Positions 13,146 through 24,893 of a DNA stretch of 64,000 nucleotides are shown one piece after another. A model generated the notes under the pieces. The model saw nothing but the letters and a program-made list of their open reading frames with translations. It was not told where the DNA came from and ran no database searches. A program made the position numbers and the translations under genes. The stretch's first letter is position 1. Each line of letters opens with the position of its first letter. This stretch comes from Cytospora piceicola. Taxonomy: Eukaryota; Ascomycota; Sordariomycetes; Diaporthales; Cytosporaceae. The stretch lies in the NCBI GenBank assembly GCA_023375675.1, contig JALQBC010000082.1, positions 1 to 64,000 on the forward strand, given 5' to 3'.

Positions 13146-13979
13146 TTACTCATTGCTGCCCTTGCTGCCATCGCTGCTACTATCATCGTAATCCCAGATC
13201 ATTCCTAGTCCTTTCAACTTGGAGGTATCAGGGCTGGAGTTGAGGTCGTGGTCAGGGGCAGCCGGGCCATCATCATCACCAAGGTCAACAGCAGCCGCAG
13301 CAGCAGCATCAGCAGCAACAACATGACCATGCTCTTGCTGTATGTCCACGTCTTTGTCGCCACCTAGGTAGCTCGCAGTAAGCCGTTCTACCCCCAAGAA
13401 CCAGGCCATACTGCGTTGACGTTGGCGCTCGCCATCTTCCTGATTGCCCGTGTCTCGCCCTTCTCCTCCAGGTCGTATCTTCTCCTTGTCGCTGTCGTCC
13501 ACCGTTTCAGTATCAACCTCGGCCAGAATCTCGTGGAAGAGCAAGCCCCAGCATACAAGGCGCGTTGGGATGGCTCGCCATTCCTCCCTCGTCAATATCT
13601 GTCCCTCTTGGAGCTCGTCCATGATGCTCAGCGATATCTTGCATCCTGTTCCTGTCCCTGTTCCTGTTCCTGTTCCTGTTCTCGTTCTCCTTCCCGTGCC
13701 TACGTCGCTTTCCCCTCCCTCCTTCGGCGTACTGTCCCTCCTGTAGCACATTTTGATTGCATCCTTCAGCTCCGCCCGAAGCGCATCGAACCGGTTTCTC
13801 TCCCTGGATGCAGAAGCAGAGGAGGAGGACGAAGAGTAGGCTGCAGACTCGTCAAGCTTGGTGTTGGCCGCCGTGTTGATATTCACAGGCTCGGTGGTTT
13901 TGGCGGACTCGGTAGTGTCGGCAGTGAAGGAAGAGGTAGGAAACGAGGTGGCAGTTGCTATTGGTGGGAAGTAGGCCAT
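13146..13979 (-). CDS. Hypothetical protein, 277 aa, low-complexity with a short conserved-looking core
   Basis: This is an intact ATG-to-stop frame of 277 codons. The N-terminal 60 residues are Ser/Thr/Ala-rich. At about residues 62-85 a charged helix begins (RFDALRAELKDAIKMC). A Gly-Thr repeat follows around residue 100-112, encoded by a CCTGTT-type hexamer tract. The best candidate for a folded core is about residues 118-160 (SIMDELQEGQILTREEWRAI, then LVCWGLLFHEILAEVD), followed by an acidic linker and MAWFLGVERLTASYLGG near residue 195. The tail is Ala- and Asp-rich. No family is recognised, and no signal peptide or membrane segment is seen. The long plus-strand frame overlapping it is taken as a shadow. 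It is the only intact gene found in the first 47 kb, so it may be real or a young relic. Confidence 0.6.
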   Translation of the reverse strand: MAYFPPIATATSFPTSSFTADTTESAKTTEPVNINTAANTKLDESAAYSSSSSSASASRERNRFDALRAELKDAIKMCYRRDSTPKEGGESDVGTGRRTRTGTGTGTGTGTGCKISLSIMDELQEGQILTREEWRAIPTRLVCWGLLFHEILAEVDTETVDDSDKEKIRPGGEGRDTGNQEDGERQRQRSMAWFLGVERLTASYLGGDKDVDIQQEHGHVVAADAAAAAAVDLGDDDGPAAPDHDLNSSPDTSKLKGLGMIWDYDDSSSDGSKGSNE

Positions 13980-14457
13980 CTTGTTCTCCCGCAGAAACCA
14001 TTAGGGTACTGATTAATGTAAGTATAGTTGCTCCTGTAGCGTGTGAAGGCCAGGTAGGAGAGGATTGTAGATACTTACTTGATTGCTTTGGACGCCTGCT
14101 TGATTGCTGCTTCGAAATTCAAAGAGATCCGTGTTATGATTGTTTGTTATCAAATAAGGTGATGTTCTTTTGTCTTTTTTGTTTGCTCCTTCTACATACA
14201 TATACAGGGCAAACGAATGCAGAGCCGTTTAAGTCTTTGCTATAACTGTTTACAAGTATAAATAATATTTGCATATAGAAATAAGCCTTTTAAAATATAG
14301 TTATTAAACTAACCTGTTAAGAAAAATATATAAATATATTAATTTACTATATAATACCTATATATATATATATATATATATAAGTAATAATATTATAGTA
14401 TATTAAATTTGTATTTTATATAATATATTATAATAAAGATTAGTTTTATAAGATAAA
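13980..14457. other. Promoter side of the 13-kb gene and GC-to-AT transition
   Basis: The first 220 bp have normal composition. From about 14220 the sequence becomes AT-rich, with a (TA)n run near 14360-14382, and CpA/TpG disappear. No gene is seen. The sharp change marks the edge of the RIP-affected block. Confidence 0.7.
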
Positions 14458-15060
14458 TGCCTTTTATTAAAAAGGTTATTATTTATTTTATAAAATAGGT
14501 AAGTATATAGAATTATTGCTTTTAAGATTTATACTACCTGTTTTTAATTTTAATTAGCTTTAAATTATAATTATACTAATTCGCTATAGCACTTATTTAA
14601 AAGATTTAATTACCTGTTAAAAGTAGTGATTTTAGTTATTCCGGGGCTAAATTTACTAGTAATTATAAGGCCTTTTAACACCTGCCGGAAGGTTTATAGT
14701 TACTTTAAAGCTTATAATAAGGCCGATTAGGATAGGGCCTATAATAAGACCTTTTACAGTAGACCTTAGGTTTAAACTAAGATGTACGCTCGACTTTTAA
14801 TCCGATTAAATAAAACTTACTTAAATCTAAAACTTAAGAAAAAGGGCTATTAAACGGTATATTTAATTAAATCGTAGCCCTTAAAGTAGGCTTACTATTA
14901 AAGCTAATAGTTTTAATTCCCTAGGTTTCTTAAGTGTTTTAGGTTCTTAACCTAAACCTTAGCCTTTCCTCTCTATTAAAGACTTATATAAGCCGTTAGA
15001 TTCGAACTAAGATACGTGCTTAACTTTTAGTCTAATTAAATAAAACTTACTTAAATCTAA
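14458..15060 (+). mobile_element. Composite repeat element, copy B (5' block, RIP-degraded)
   Basis: Starts with TGCCTTTTATTAAAAAGG, the RIP-changed form of the family 5' end, and follows the family order to the motif TTCGAACTAAGAT near 15000. A second partial stretch of the same 3' sequence (to 15060) is appended. No central microsatellite follows, so this copy was truncated or rearranged before copy C. Confidence 0.7.
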
Positions 15061-15061
15061 A

Positions 15062-15853
15062 TGCCTTCTGTTAAGAAGGTTAGTGTTTGTTTTATAAGGC
15101 GGGCGAGTATATAGAAAAATTGTTACCTTTAAGATTTGTGTTACCTGTTTTTAATTCTGATTAGCTTTAAATTATAATTATACTAATTCGCTATAGCACC
15201 TGTTTCTCGGATTTAATTAGATAGTAAAAGTAGTGTTTTTAGCTGTCGAACGGCTAAGAAAACTAAAGATTATAAGGCCTTTTTAATGCCTGCCGGAAGA
15301 CTTACAGTCATTTTAAAGCTTACGATAAGGCCTACGATAAGGCCTACGATAAGGCCTACGATAAGGCCTACGATAAGGCCTTTTACTATAGACCTTAGGT
15401 TCGAACTAATATATACGCTCGAGTTTTAATCCGATTAAGACGTACTTACCTAAATCTGAATCTGTAGAAAAAGGGCTATTAAATAGTATATTTAATTAAA
15501 TCGTAGCCCTTAAGGTAAGCTTACTATTAAAGCTAATAGTTCTAATTCTGTAAGTTCTTAAGGTTCTTAACCCGAACCTTAGCCTTTCCCTTCCTCTTTA
15601 CTTACTTAAGCCTTTAAGTTCTAACTAAGATGCACGCTTAGGTTTTAATATAATTAGAAAGCACTTACTTAAATCTAAATCTTTAGAAAAAGGGCTATTA
15701 AACGGTATATTTAATTAAATCGTAGCTTTTAAGGTAGGCTTACTATTAAAGCTAATAGTCTTAATTCCTTAGGTTTCTTAGGTTTCTTAAGTTCTTAACC
15801 TAAACCCTAGTCTTTCCCTTCCTCCTTACCTACCTAAGCCTTTAAGTTCGAAT

Positions 15854-15857
<4 letters not shown>
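15062..15857 (+). mobile_element. Composite repeat element, copy C with a duplicated 3' portion
   Basis: Begins exactly with TGCCTTCTGTTAAGAAGG and is collinear with copies A and G. It has five tandem units of ACGATAAGGCCT around 15318-15376, where other copies have one or two. A second copy of the 3' portion (about 15625-15857) follows and runs into (AAGT)n. The matching 3' hairpin block lies beyond the LINE, at 22861-23020. Confidence 0.75.
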
Positions 15858-15895
<38 letters not shown>

Positions 15896-16135
15896 GGTAA
15901 GTTTGCTAGTAAATTAGCTAGTAAGTAAATTAGCTATTAAGTTAGTAAATAAGTAAGTAAGTAGGTAAGTAAGTAAGTTAGTTAGTAAGTTAGCTAATAA
16001 GTAAATTAGCTATTAAGTAAGTAAATAAATAAGTAGGTAGGTAAGTAAGTAAGTTAGTTAGTTAGTAAGTTAGTTAGTAAGTTAGCTAGTAAGTAAATTC
16101 GCTATTAAGTAAGTAAGTTTATTAGTAAATTAGTT

Positions 16136-16171
<36 letters not shown>

Positions 16172-16270
16172 GGTAAGTAAGTAAGGTAGGTAAGTAAGTT
16201 TACTAGTAAATTAGCTACTAGGTAAATTAGCTATTAAGTAAGTAAGTAAGTAAGTAAGTAGGTAAGTATA

Positions 16271-16332
<62 letters not shown>

Positions 16333-16365
16333 GGTAAGTAAGTAGGTAAGTAAGTAGGTAAGTAA
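15854..16365 (+). repeat. (AAGT)n / (TAGC)n microsatellite, central part of copy C
   Basis: About 500 bp of AAGT units with interspersed TTAGCTAGTAAG variants. It resumes after the LINE at 22667, so it was one tract before the insertion. It is the longest simple-repeat tract in the window. Confidence 0.9.
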
Positions 16366-16381
16366 GTATATAAGCTAGTAG
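16366..16381. repeat. 16-bp target-site duplication, left copy (LINE 1)
   Basis: GTATATAAGCTAGTAG occurs here and again, identical, at 22651-22666, directly flanking the LINE body. Target duplications of this length are usual for target-primed reverse transcription. Confidence 0.8.
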
Positions 16382-19300
16382 AGAGAGAGAGATGAATTTA
16401 ACCGCCGAAGGGCCGAAGGCTAAAGGCGGTTAGTATCTGTATATATCTATATTATACGTAGCGTTACAGCCGGCCTGCCTCTTATAAGGCTTATAGCATA
16501 GCGGTGTTTAAGGGATTACCGGAGGGGTAATTATATAATCTTAAATAAATATAGCGTAACCCGGGATATAGTTCTTTAGCTAACCGTAACGTAATACTAG
16601 ATTAAAGGGGAAACTTATACTTATAGTAAAAACTACTTATTATCTAAAAACCTATAACTAGACTTAAAATACTATACTAACTAAATAAAACCTTTTATTT
16701 AAAACCCGCCTTACCTTTATACCGCTATATTAAAGGTATAAAGCACTAACTATTATCGTAACTATAAACGTTTAGTCGGTTTCGGGTATATCTGTAATAT
16801 AATCGAACGACCCGGCCTTTAAAAAAGAAAGCTAAAGTTAATTACTAAAGCTCTGTAACAGCTTATTTAAAAAAGGCCGCGGGTACTACTAATATCGAGG
16901 CGTAAGAGCTAAAAAGGGAAATAAAGTAAAGTAAAAATAAAAGTAGAAATAAAAAAAAAGATAAAGAAATAGGGTATCTTTAAAGCGAAGAGAGAAGGAT
17001 ATACCGCCGTATTAAAGAACCGAAAGGCAGTATTTTAGTATACCTATAAGTATCGACGTCTAATAAGATAAAAGAAGAAACCCGACCGCTTTACTAAACT
17101 AAAGTACTTTAAAAAGTCTTTACCGAGATACCTATAAGTAGCTTTCGCGCTTAAAGGTAATATCTTTAGTTATAAAGTATAAAGGATATAAATATATCGA
17201 AAGATATATTTTAAAGTTTTCGGCCGGCTATAAAGGTATTTTAATATAATATTATAATATTAAAAACGCTAATAATACAACTAAAAGTCGTTATAGCCGG
17301 TACAGGTAGTAAGTAGATACCGTAGAAAGCGTTATAAAGCTAAAAGCTTAAAAAGGTATATAGTTTTCGTAGCTAATTTAAAAGAAGTATAGTACTTTAG
17401 TATAGCTTAACGTTATTAAGCTTAAAAAGCTTAGTTAGTTTACTTTTTTATAGTCTATCGAATAGCAGAGAGTAAAGAAACTACTATTAACTTAAAAAGA
17501 ACTAAAAGGTAATAGCTTTTATTAGCTAGTCTATCGGCTTTTTTATTATTAAAGATATTTATATACTTTAAGGTTTATCGTATATATATATAGTATAGGC
17601 TTTATATCGCGGCTAAGGCTTAAAAGGAGATATACTTTTATTAAGATAAAGTTAGCGAAGTACTACGGAGGTAATAGATAACTAAAGAGTTATTAAAGCA
17701 GACGTAAATATTACGAAGGCTAATATTAAAGTCGGCGATATAGTATATAAATTAAAGCCTTTAAAAAATATTAGTTATCTTAACGTCGAAAACCTTTACT
17801 TTACCGAGGTAACTTTTAAAAGAGTAGATTAGAGATTTACGTTAGTAGATTATAAACCTTTAACCTACCTTTTTAGTCTTTTATTTCGACTTATTCGAGT
17901 ATATTACTAAGTCCGATATAAAGACTTTTACTAACTACTTTAAATAGTAAATCGCCGCTTTTATCTTACTTTTAAAGATAACCGGAACGTAAGCCGACTT
18001 AATATATACCCGGGGGGTAAGCGTTAGCTAAAGGAAGGACGAGAAAAGGGTAAAGAGGTATTCGAAGTTTATAAGGGGCTTTTATCGACGGTATTATAAA
18101 AGGAAGGGCGATAAAGGGGGAAGCTTAGTAATTAAAGGATATAGTAGGTTAAAAGAGCTAAGGCGGAAGGTAAAGCGTTTTTATACCGCGGTAAAAAAGA
18201 TATCGGAAAGAAGGATATTTATTTCGCGATAAAGAACTATCTTATATATAGTCTTTTATACCGGAAAAATAACTTTTAATATAAAGAATAAGTATAACTC
18301 TATCTTAAATACTAAACTGTTATTATTAACAGGTATTAAATTATAAAGAAGGTTTCGTCGTAGCTTTTTATAGCCGTAATACTAAACCTTAATATTATAA
18401 GTAGTAACCGACTTAACGTAAGCCCGAACTATAAAGTAGACTAAATAAATAAGAAGGCTCTGTATAGTAGTATAAAGGCTATATAGATGTTAAAAGACCT
18501 GTTAAGCTTTAGCCGTTTAAAGTTCGACGTATAACTTAAACCGTAGCTTATAGTTAAAGTAAATATTTAACTAGCAGAAAGACTTACTTAAAGACTTAAC
18601 GACCTTTTTGTAATAAACTACGGGTAGGGAATTCTCCCGGTATCGTAAAAAGTATATAACCTTTATTTTATTAAAGTTAAAGTAAACTATATTCTTATAG
18701 CCTTAGTTAAAAAGTTTAATAATCTTTATAGTAAACTAAGTAGCAGTTTTATAGAACGTACCTATAATAGAAAAGAGATAGATATTATTAACGTAACTAA
18801 ACCGCTTAATAAGCTTAGAAAGCCGATAGATAAGCTTTATATAAAAGAGAAAAAAGATTAAGGAAAAGGAAAAGCTTTAAAGAAAGCTATAAAGTAAGTT
18901 AAAATAACCTATAATAGCTAGCTAAAGCCGGACGTAAGCTTTATAAAAGGTTATAAAGAACTAAACGTAGTATATAAACGTATCGGATTAGCCTTATTCT
19001 TATAAACAGAGGATTAAACAGTTATAAAAGATTAAGTTAAAAGCGTTATAAACGTTATACGTAGTTATAATAACAACTTTACTTTAAAAAAGAACGGCTT
19101 TAACGTTATAAGTTATAGCAGTAGTAAGGTTTACTATAAAACGTTAAAAGAACGTACCGACTTAATTAAAGTAAAGTATTTAATAGGTAAAGGTAAGGTA
19201 AGAAAGTCGTTAAATAACTAACCTTTTTAAACCTTTATTAAAGTAAGAGAGGAAGGTAATAAGACGTTATACCTATATCGAAGATATATTGCGTTTATTA

Positions 19301-22300
19301 AGCTTTAAGATTATAGTTACTTTTATTTATCGAAAAATAAGCGGATAGTAACTAAAGGTAAGGTAACGCTTATATAAAAGATAAACATACTTACCGATAT
19401 AAAGCTAAAACTCTTTTAAAGCGTCGATACTAATTTAGTCGATTTTAAAAGTCGTATTAGTTATATAGATAGTATAGTTAGCAGCTTTATTAATAAAAAC
19501 GTAAATATTTTATAATACTGTCTATTAAGTAATAAAAAGGATTTAAAGGTTAAAGATATTATTATTAACAGAAAAACGTTATAAAATAACCTGCTTAAAG
19601 GCTTTAACCTTATCGTGCTATATAGTATATATTTAGTTACCGACCGTAAAAAGAGGAAAGGTAATAGTAAGCCTTTTATAGAACTAGTTAGTAACCCGGT
19701 AAATGTTTTTATAGGTTTTATAGTCTTTAATAATACGATATATATAATCGCGTTTAATACGGCAGATAGCTATATAGAAAAGTTAGTAGGTATAATAGTA
19801 CTCCGGATATAGCTAATCTAAAAACTTCCGGTATACGACGAAAACGTTATATTATTAGTCTTTATACTTATCTATCTACTAAAAGGTATTAAAAGCGGAA
19901 GGTCTGCTAATACGTTTTATAAAACGTAAGGACTTTTATAAAAGGTCTACTAGTACTTTTATAGTTACGTTTAGCTTAAAAATAGTTAACCTAACCTCCG
20001 GAAGGCCTATAAGTCTTTACTCGACTAACGTAGCTATTTATACTAATTCTTCCGACGTATAAAAGAGCTTATACGTCGAAAGGTTAAAAGCGTTTAATAT
20101 AAGGAAAGATAATAAAAGAGTAAAATAGTTAAAGCTAATATTAAAGTATTCTTTTATATTATACTACGCGAAAAGGATATTAGTAAAAGTTAAGTCGAAG
20201 GTATTACCGTACTTATTAATAAGCTTACTATATTTATTAAGTAGTTAAAAGTTATAGTTATTAATTTAGTTAACGAAAAAACTATCGATATTAGTAATAC
20301 CTTTATCGCTTTACTAAAGTAGGTATATAAAGTTAAAGTCGCTTTCGATAAAATAACGTTAAAGTAAGTATTAAACGGTAAAAATATACCGGATTTTAAA
20401 GGTAATAGCCGAAGAGTAAGGTTAGTTATATACGTTAATAAAAAGTTATCTATTAACCGAAACTTAATAGACGTTGTAAATAACGATAGAAATAATCTAA
20501 TCTATAAGAAACTTACGTTCGTAGTAAACGTAAGTCGCGGTATATAAGCGAGTAAAGTAGTCGGTTTAATAGCAGACCGGCAGAAAAAAGTCGAACTTAA
20601 AATAGGTTTTAGTCTAATAATAACTATTTAAAAAGACGTTTATTTAAAGTTTTTAAAAAAGAACGATATTTACCTTACTAGCTTAAGTAAAGGCTAACGT
20701 AACGTTATAGATAGCACTATATCTTATACCCCGGTTAATATTAAGCTAAAAAACAGTAATACCGCGTTATAGCTAATAGCGTTATAGTTATAAATACGCT
20801 ATAAGCCGATTTACTATAAAGAAAAGACTAAATTAATAAAGCCGGTATTGTTTAACGGAAAAACAATAGTAATAGTAGTAGAGTTAATCTTTATAGTTAT
20901 ACTAGCTTAAAGGTTATTATCGACCGACTACTTAGCTTACCGGAATAGCGGTCGATAGGAATTATAAAAGGCGAAACCGCTAATAATAATAGTAATAGTA
21001 AAAACCGCGGTTAAAAAAGTAGTAGCTATAATAAGCGTTATAAAAGAAATAGCCGAAGGCCGCTTTTAAGTTATTATCGAAGCAGAAAGAATAGCCGATT
21101 TAAAAAGAGTTAAAGTAAAGGTAGTATATAAAGCGTAAAAGGCTTTATCGCTAACGTTTCGCAGTTTCTTATAGTCGACCTTAAAAAAGCGTATAAACTA
21201 GCTACCCTTTTTCCGAGGTTATATAACGTATAAGGGGTTATTTATAACGTAAAGAAATCGGTAATTAATATACCTAAGGGCTCTGTTATAGCCGTTTTAA
21301 TAGCTTTTTCCGTCGTATTATCGATAGTACGCTTTATATAAGTACCGATAGGTTTCGTAGAACTCTTAATAGTTAATATACTAAAAGAAATAAGCTTTCT
21401 TCTTTAAAAGGCGGCTAAGCTAGCTTTAACCGAAAAAAGTAAAGCGCGCTTTTATTAAGGCAGTAAAGGATATAACTTAAATATAAGTATTTATTTAGTT
21501 ATTAATAAAGCGGCTAAGTCGGTAAAAAACTAAAGATTACTTAGTTTAAGTAAAAACTTCCTCCGAAACTACCGTAGTTATATCGATTAAGCGACTTTAC
21601 TAATCGCAAAGCTATATAAAGATATCCGTTATATAGTAAGTATACTAAACTACGTTAAGCTTTACCGAGTTATAGTTAAATAAAGACTAAAGCTTAGCTT
21701 TTTTAATAAAGAACGTAGCTTTAGTAATTTCGTTATATAGCCGGATAAACTACTTTATATAGATAACAGTCGTATTAAAAAGATTTATAAACGAGATCTT
21801 TATCGTATTATAAATAAAACGGTAAAGTATAAACGTTTTATATTTTTAAATAAGGTTTATTTCGTTATTTAAACGGAAGAATAAATAAAGGTTATTTTTC
21901 GTTTTAGCTTTAACGTAAAACTTAAACGTTATAGGTTTTACAGATTTTTTTATTTATCTTTTACTATTATAAGCTACCGTCGGTAAAAGAAAGACTTTAA
22001 AAACTGCTACTATTATAGTCGTATAAAAAGATACGGCTAAAATAAAAAAAGTAGGCTTAGTAAAGGAAATATAGGTAGTTAACGTATTTATCGGAATTAA
22101 AGGTTTCGAAAGGTCTTTAAGAATAGTCGAGGCGAGAAAAACGCTAAATCTCGTATAAAAGTTATAAGCCGTTTAAAGCTAAACTTCGGTAATAAAAGTT
22201 TTAAACGTATTATTTAAAGCTTATAAAAAAGTAAAGAAAACTTCGTTTCGCGTTTATAAATTAGCTACGCTAACTGTAAACAGCTTAGTTAGCTTAAATA

Positions 22301-22650
22301 TACTTTTAACAGTAAGAGTAAAAGGGTTTTTAATAGGATTATAGGCTTCTTTAGATAGTAGTAACGAACTTAGGATCTTTTAAATCTTAGCGCGCCGCTA
22401 TCGTTTCCCGGTTTTAGTAACGACCGTATAGTCGTTAGTATTGTAAAGGAAGGCCGCGCAGGTATTTATAGACGTATAAGAGGTATAAAGCCCCGGGGGT
22501 AACGATAACGACGGCGGTTAAAACGCTATCGCTATCGCGATATCCTTAAAAGACGATTTAATGTTAAAGGTATATATTAAATAAATATATATAGTAAAAG
22601 GTAAAAGCCTTAATAGCGGCTGCTAAGACTTTAATAATTAAAGAGAAGGT
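16382..22650 (-). mobile_element. RIP-inactivated non-LTR retrotransposon (Tad1-like LINE), copy 1
   Basis: A 6,269-bp block between 16-bp target duplications. Read on the minus strand, the reverse transcriptase catalytic motif is SYVNNIYLFS (YVNN at 18784-18795), a YVDD motif in which both Asp codons became Asn by G-to-A change, as RIP does. The element is collinear with copy 2 at 34.3-40.4 kb: its 3' end (low coordinate) carries the same GGCGGTTAAATTCAT-type terminus, and its 5' end the same TAGCACC/TAGCAGC-type sequence. The catalytic motif lies about 2.4 kb from the 3' end, leaving room for an RNase H domain as in Tad/I-type LINEs; that domain was not verified. There is a short (CTCT)n tail and no poly(A). 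Dense stops make it non-functional. The small open frame at 19615-19812 is a chance survivor. Confidence 0.85.
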
Positions 22651-22666
22651 GTATATAAGCTAGTAG
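22651..22666. repeat. 16-bp target-site duplication, right copy (LINE 1)
   Basis: Second identical copy of GTATATAAGCTAGTAG, immediately followed by the continuing (TAGC/AAGT)n tract, as expected if the LINE jumped into the microsatellite of copy C. Confidence 0.8.
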
Positions 22667-23022
22667 GTTAGCTAGTAAGTTAGCTAGTAAGTTAGCTAGT
22701 AAGTAAATTAGCTAGTAAGTAAGTAGGTAGGTAAGTAAATAAGTTAGCTAATAAGTTAGCTAGTAAGTTAGTTAGTAAATTATTTAGTAAAGTAGTTAGT
22801 AAAGTAGCTAGTAATTTAGTTATTTAATTATTAAGTAAGTAAGTATATAAATAAATATTTCGCCGCTTAAGGCTGCGGAGGAGACGATAGAGTAATGCCC
22901 TTCGGGCGTTACTCTATCGGATCCGGAGTAGCTTAAGCGGCGTATTTACTTAAGTAGCTATTAAGATTCCGATTCTTCTTAACGGAAGGCCTTCTCGGCA
23001 GGCGGTCCTACCGCCGTTCCTT
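22667..23022 (+). mobile_element. 3' block of composite element copy C: microsatellite remainder, long hairpin and terminus
   Basis: After the LINE the AAGT/TAGC tract resumes, followed by an 82-nt hairpin at 22861-22942. Its outer stem is 11 bp (CGCCGCTTAAG paired with CTTAAGCGGCG); its inner stem is 16 bp (CGATAGAGTAATGCCC with GGGCGTTACTCTATCG, one wobble) and its loop is TTC. Then come CTTCTTAACGGAAGGC, the inverted complement of the element's 5' end, and the small palindrome GGCGGTCCTACCGCC, ending near CCTTAGT. Confidence 0.75.
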
Positions 23023-23029
23023 AGTTTTT

Positions 23030-23614
23030 AGTAAAAAGGCTATTAAACAGTATATTTAATAAAATTATAGCCTTTAAGGTAAGCTTACTATTAAAGCTAA
23101 TAGTTTAAATTCTTTAAGTTCTTAAGGTTCTTAACCCGAACCTTAGCCTTTCCCTCCCTTCCTCTCTATTAAAGGCTTATATAAGCCTTTAAAGATTTAA
23201 ACTAAATAAGTTATTAAGTATATATATAAGTAGCTAAGTAAGTAAGTAAGTAATTAAATATGTTAGCTAGTAAGTTAGCTAGTAACTTAACTATTAACGT
23301 ACTAGTTATTAAGTAAGCTAGTAATTAAGTGTATAAATTAGTTATTAAAGCTAGAAAGTAAATTAGTTAGTAGGTATATAAGTGTGTAAGTAAGTAAGTA
23401 AGTTAGCTATTAAGGCAGCTAGTAAGTAAGTAAGTTAGTTATAAAGTAAATAAATATTTCGCCGCTTAAAGCTATAAAAGATATAATAAAGTAAAACTTA
23501 AAGGGCGTTACTTTATTATATTTAAAGTAGCGTAAGTAGCGTATCTAGTTATTATATTTCCGTTTCTTTTTAATAAAAGGCCTTTTCGACAGGCAGTCTT
23601 ACCGACGTTCTTTA
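23030..23614 (+). mobile_element. Composite repeat element, copy E (5'-truncated)
   Basis: Starts inside the 5' block (AAAAAGGCTATTAAACAG) and carries its last ~180 bp. A diverged AAGT/TAGC tract follows, then a RIP-eroded version of the hairpin at 23460-23541 and the terminus near 23560-23614. Several inner-stem pairs are lost, so this copy is more degraded than copy C. Confidence 0.65.
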
Positions 23615-23640
23615 GTATATATAATAATAAATTAAGTTAT

Positions 23641-24799
23641 TGCCTTTTATTAAGAAGGTTAATGTTTGTTTTATAAGGCAGGCAAGTATATAGAAAATTG
23701 TTGCCTTTAAGATTTATACTACCTATTTTTAATTCTGATTAGCTCTGAATTACAATTATACTGATTCGTTACAGCACCTGTTTAAAGGATTTAATTAGCT
23801 GTTTAAAGCAGTGATTTTAGCTGTCGAACGGCTAAAAGAACTAAAGATTATAAGGCCTTTTAATACCTGCAGGAAGACTTACAGTTATAGTAAGAACAGA
23901 AAATAACCGATTACAACTAGATTTACTATAGTAAACCCCTTAAATTTCAGCACTTTTAAACCCTTATATCTTTGTAAATAAATAGTAAGTACAGTCTAAA
24001 TTTAAGATATATATAATACAATATATATATCTATAATATATTAAGAGTATATACTTTTACTTAATTTATTCGTCGGGTTAAGTTAATATTTAAGTTTAAA
24101 AAAACGGAGGTTTAAGTTATTTTAACTTATTTATAAAAGGTAAAAAAAAGAAGCCTTTTATAAATCGAAATACTAGCCGCTATAACCTGCTATAAAGCTT
24201 AACAAGGTACTTTAAATTATAGCGGCCTAAGATGTTTAAAACCTTTTAAGTTTTTTAAAATATTCTACTTTCAGCAAATACTTTTAAATAATCTTTTAAT
24301 ATAAAACTAAAGGGATAGAGTTAGTCTTTATAATATAGTATATATACCTATATTAGATCTAGCTTATATTTATATTATTAGTAGAGATATATAGTAGTGA
24401 AGTTAGAGGTTTACTATAGGAAAAGTGCTTTAATCGGTTATTTTTCAGACTAATTGTACTTTAAGACCTAGCTTACGATAAGGCTTACGATAAGACCTTC
24501 TACAAAAGAACTAAGATGCACGCCTGAGTTTTGATCCGATTAAAACGTATTTACCTAAATCTAAATCTGTAGAAAAAGGGCTATTAAACGGTATATTTAA
24601 TTAAATCGTAGCCTTTAAGGTAGGCTTACTATTAAAGCTAATAGTTTTAATTCTGTAGGTTCTTAAGGTTCTTAACCCGAACCCTAGCCCTTCTTTCCCT
24701 TCCTCTCTACTAAAGGCTTATATAAGCCTTTAAATTCGAATTAAGTTAATAAGTAAGTAAGTAGGTAAGTAAGTTATTAAGTTATTAAGTTAATAAATT

Positions 24800-24893
<94 letters not shown>

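Noticed and set aside
13416..14012. 198-codon plus-strand frame
   Set aside because: It is antisense to the 13-kb gene; its Cys-Pro-Ser run comes from the same hexamer tract. The minus-strand frame is longer and has the better composition.
14458..15860. Solo LTR interpretation of the 5' block of the composite family
   Set aside because: The block lacks TG...CA ends and target duplications, and is always followed by (AAGT)n and usually by the hairpin block.
19615..19812. Small reading frame inside LINE 1
   Set aside because: It is on the strand opposite to the reverse transcriptase and is a chance gap between stops in RIP-mutated DNA.
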